Shown piece by piece: positions 62,327-64,000 of a DNA stretch of 64,000 nucleotides. Position 1 is the stretch's first letter, and each line of letters starts with the position of its first letter. Both the position numbers and the translations under genes were made by a program. The DNA is taken from NCBI GenBank assembly GCA_020636005.1, contig JACJYR010000004.1, positions 372,001-436,000 on the forward strand. Direction: 5' to 3'. Source of the DNA: Lewinellaceae bacterium (lineage in GTDB: Bacteria > Bacteroidota > Bacteroidia > Chitinophagales > Saprospiraceae). The notes beneath the pieces were generated by a model, which did not search any database, had not been told where the DNA came from, and worked only from the letters and a program-made list of their open reading frames with translations.

Positions 62327-64000
62327 ATGAAAAGCAGGTTCCATTCCCTTATCCTTTCCCTCCTGGCACTGATGGTATCAGCGGCCTCCTTCGCACAATT
62401 TCGCACCGGCCTACCGGTTGACCTGGGCATCGTGAACGTTTACGATGAAACCACGCACCTGAACTACAACCAGTTGTTCAAGTTAGTGCTGAAAGAAAAC
62501 GCCCCAACCATTGGCAAATCCAATTTGTCGGTGGATTTGGTGGAACACCCATCACAGGCCGCCCTGGCCGTTTCCCTGAAACTGCTGGATACGACGGTGG
62601 TAGCCTCTTATTACAGGGACGGCAAGCCCTGCTCAAAGGATACTTTCCGGGTGCCTAAGATTGAAATCAAACGGGAGGTAAACGCTTTTTCAAAGTATAT
62701 CGAAGCCGGGCCGGAAGGCATCACGGTGGCCAATTTGCCCGAGTCCTCCCCGGAATACAAACAGGGCATCCGCAATGGCGATATTATCAAGGAAGTCAAT
62801 GGAAAATCAATCCGGGCTAATGACCTTGAGAAGGCCAAACAAAGGCTGGACGGGAAAGATGGCAAAACCATTGCCGTCAAAATACAAAGCAACCTTTCCT
62901 GGAAATCCGTGGACTTCCAACTCAAGCGGGTGCCTGTAAAAACCGCAGAATGGCAGCGGCCTTTCAGCCCGGGGAATTTGGAAGAGATATTTACGGCGGT
63001 ACTGCGTTCCATGATGAAGCAGTCCTCCAATATGGGGATTGCCTTTAAGACAGCCCCCGGTTTCAAAATGAAATCAATATCAAAAATCAATAGCGATGCG
63101 GGCGGGGGGAAGTGCCGGTCCAATGAACAGATGGCCCTTTGCAAATCGTCAAAGATGCACCCTGTTGCCAACGGTTTCAATACAAAGGATCTGTTTGCCA
63201 GGGAGGAATTTTATGTGCTCAAAAAGGACAAGAAAGCGCAGCCTGGCGACGCAGCATTGAACGTATTGCGTTTTTATAATTTCGATCAGCAAAAGAGTTT
63301 CCTGTCCGTCAACGACAATGTGAGCTTTGATGTAAAAAATGCGGTGCAAAAACTGTCTGGCCCATTTTACAACAAACCAGGTGTGCTCATGAATTACTTC
63401 GTAGCGGGCAGCCAGTATGAAAAAACCGGCAACTATTCGGCGGCGCTGAACCAGTTTTACAGCGCCCTGCTCAAAGTGGACGATATCATTGCCAGCGATT
63501 TGGCAAAGGCCAGGGCCAAGAAGGTTTTGTTTTCCCACATTGCCAATTGCTCCCAGCAGATGAACCAGACCGGGTATGCCAGTTTAACGACCCTTGCCCA
63601 GCAGTGCATGGCAGAATTGGCCAATGATGCCAGCCTGAGGGATCAGGACAGGAACTTTTACGAGTTTTCTTCCCAAATGCTGGAAATGAGCAGGGAAATA
63701 GAGAGCAAACTGGCCACCCAAAGAAATGAAAAGAAAATGGCCATCCTGGGCGCCGTGTTGAGTGCCGCAGCAGGCGTGGCTACCTTCGACCTTGATATTG
63801 ATTTGTCCGTTAGCCTTTTTGTCAACTCGATTGACATCCTGGACGACAATGCCAACCTGAACTTTCAAATTAACAGCGCCATTTCACAGGCTACCCATGA
63901 GGTGAAAATCAACCTGCCCGCCGAATTGCAGGACGAAGAAAACAACCCTTATGAATTGGTACTGACCTCCGCCATTACCTACGCCTTCGAACGGGCCAAA
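62327..64000 (+). CDS. Exported PDZ-domain protein, 3' end outside window
   Basis: 558 codons without a stop from the ATG at 62327 to the window end. Signal peptide 'FHSLILSLLALMVSAASFAQ' (residues ~5-24). Residues ~40-110 look like a beta-rich module. A PDZ domain spans ~123-190 ('GITVANLPESSPEYKQGIRN', 'GDIIKEVNGKSIRANDLEKA'). Residues ~250-450 are helical and TPR-like ('NYFVAGSQYEKTGNYSAALN'). There is no protease motif so far; the C-terminal domain is unseen. Its position next to the CHAT and caspase genes suggests a linked function. Confidence 0.8.
   Translation, partial: MKSRFHSLILSLLALMVSAASFAQFRTGLPVDLGIVNVYDETTHLNYNQLFKLVLKENAPTIGKSNLSVDLVEHPSQAALAVSLKLLDTTVVASYYRDGKPCSKDTFRVPKIEIKREVNAFSKYIEAGPEGITVANLPESSPEYKQGIRNGDIIKEVNGKSIRANDLEKAKQRLDGKDGKTIAVKIQSNLSWKSVDFQLKRVPVKTAEWQRPFSPGNLEEIFTAVLRSMMKQSSNMGIAFKTAPGFKMKSISKINSDAGGGKCRSNEQMALCKSSKMHPVANGFNTKDLFAREEFYVLKKDKKAQPGDAALNVLRFYNFDQQKSFLSVNDNVSFDVKNAVQKLSGPFYNKPGVLMNYFVAGSQYEKTGNYSAALNQFYSALLKVDDIIASDLAKARAKKVLFSHIANCSQQMNQTGYASLTTLAQQCMAELANDASLRDQDRNFYEFSSQMLEMSREIESKLATQRNEKKMAILGAVLSAAAGVATFDLDIDLSVSLFVNSIDILDDNANLNFQINSAISQATHEVKINLPAELQDEENNPYELVLTSAITYAFERAK

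Overview
The window comes from a Bacteroidota chromosome, most likely a member of Saprospiria (Lewinella/Haliscomenobacter-like). Supporting signs are: two secreted proteins with type IX secretion (T9SS) C-terminal sorting domains (one type B/CHU_C, one type A); start codons without Shine-Dalgarno sequences; -7 boxes of the form TAnnTTTG; and the ftsX - DUF3098 - uppP - truB gene order typical of the phylum. The placement below phylum level is an inference from gene style, not from a marker gene.

Layout. 0-18.5 kb: the tail of an APC permease, an NlpC/P60 lipoprotein, rfbD, a large SprB-repeat T9SS protein, kdsB, a LysM/RlpA-like protein, a LON-substrate-binding-domain protein, a thioester alpha-2-macroglobulin lipoprotein, a YCF48-repeat T9SS protein and a VWA-like protein. 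18.7-25.3 kb: a coiled-coil protein, a DUF4365 gene pair, an SNF2 helicase with a SWIM zinc finger, an FAD oxidoreductase and several repeat-bearing spacers. 25.3-35.5 kb: an acyl-CoA synthetase/GNAT fusion, DUF72, ppk1, a GDSL esterase, an orphan response regulator, an IS4-family element and queG. 35.6-50.2 kb: acetoacetyl-CoA ligase, a 5'-nucleotidase-like lipoprotein, the envelope/tRNA-modification block (ftsX, DUF3098, uppP, truB, yigZ), an OmpA-like protein, rimM, mnmA, rlpA and a GIN-domain protein. 50.4-55.1 kb: tRNA-Thr and tRNA-Pro followed by a decayed accessory island (truncated integrase, frameshifted AbiEii-like toxin, dispersed palindromic repeat, MITE, orphan genes). 55.1-64 kb: a metacaspase, two small secreted paralogues with matching structured leaders, a TPR-CHAT protease interrupted by an IS1-family element, and the start of a PDZ-domain exported protein.

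Most notable signals. (1) A 103-bp MITE is present twice (19905-20007 and 54784-54886, opposite orientations). It has 12-bp terminal inverted repeats, a perfect 8-bp target duplication at each site and compensatory changes in its central palindrome. (2) Two small secreted-protein genes share a leader with a covarying hairpin and a constant-spacing possible pseudoknot, although the proteins have diverged strongly. (3) A 772-bp IS1-family element (8-bp duplication) separates the signal peptide of a TPR-CHAT protease from its body. (4) An IS4-family element (19-bp inverted repeats, 11-bp duplication) sits exactly on the dyad axis of a bidirectional terminator between a response regulator and queG. 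(5) A 19-bp tandem repeat occurs in the same orientation upstream of two unrelated genes.

Working together: much of the window builds or remodels the envelope (kdsB, rfbD, NlpC/P60, RlpA, UppP, FtsX, OmpA-like, alpha-2-macroglobulin). A second theme is RNA modification and ribosome maturation (queG, truB, mnmA, rimM). The last 9 kb looks like an accessory locus built around clan-CD (caspase-like) exported proteases.
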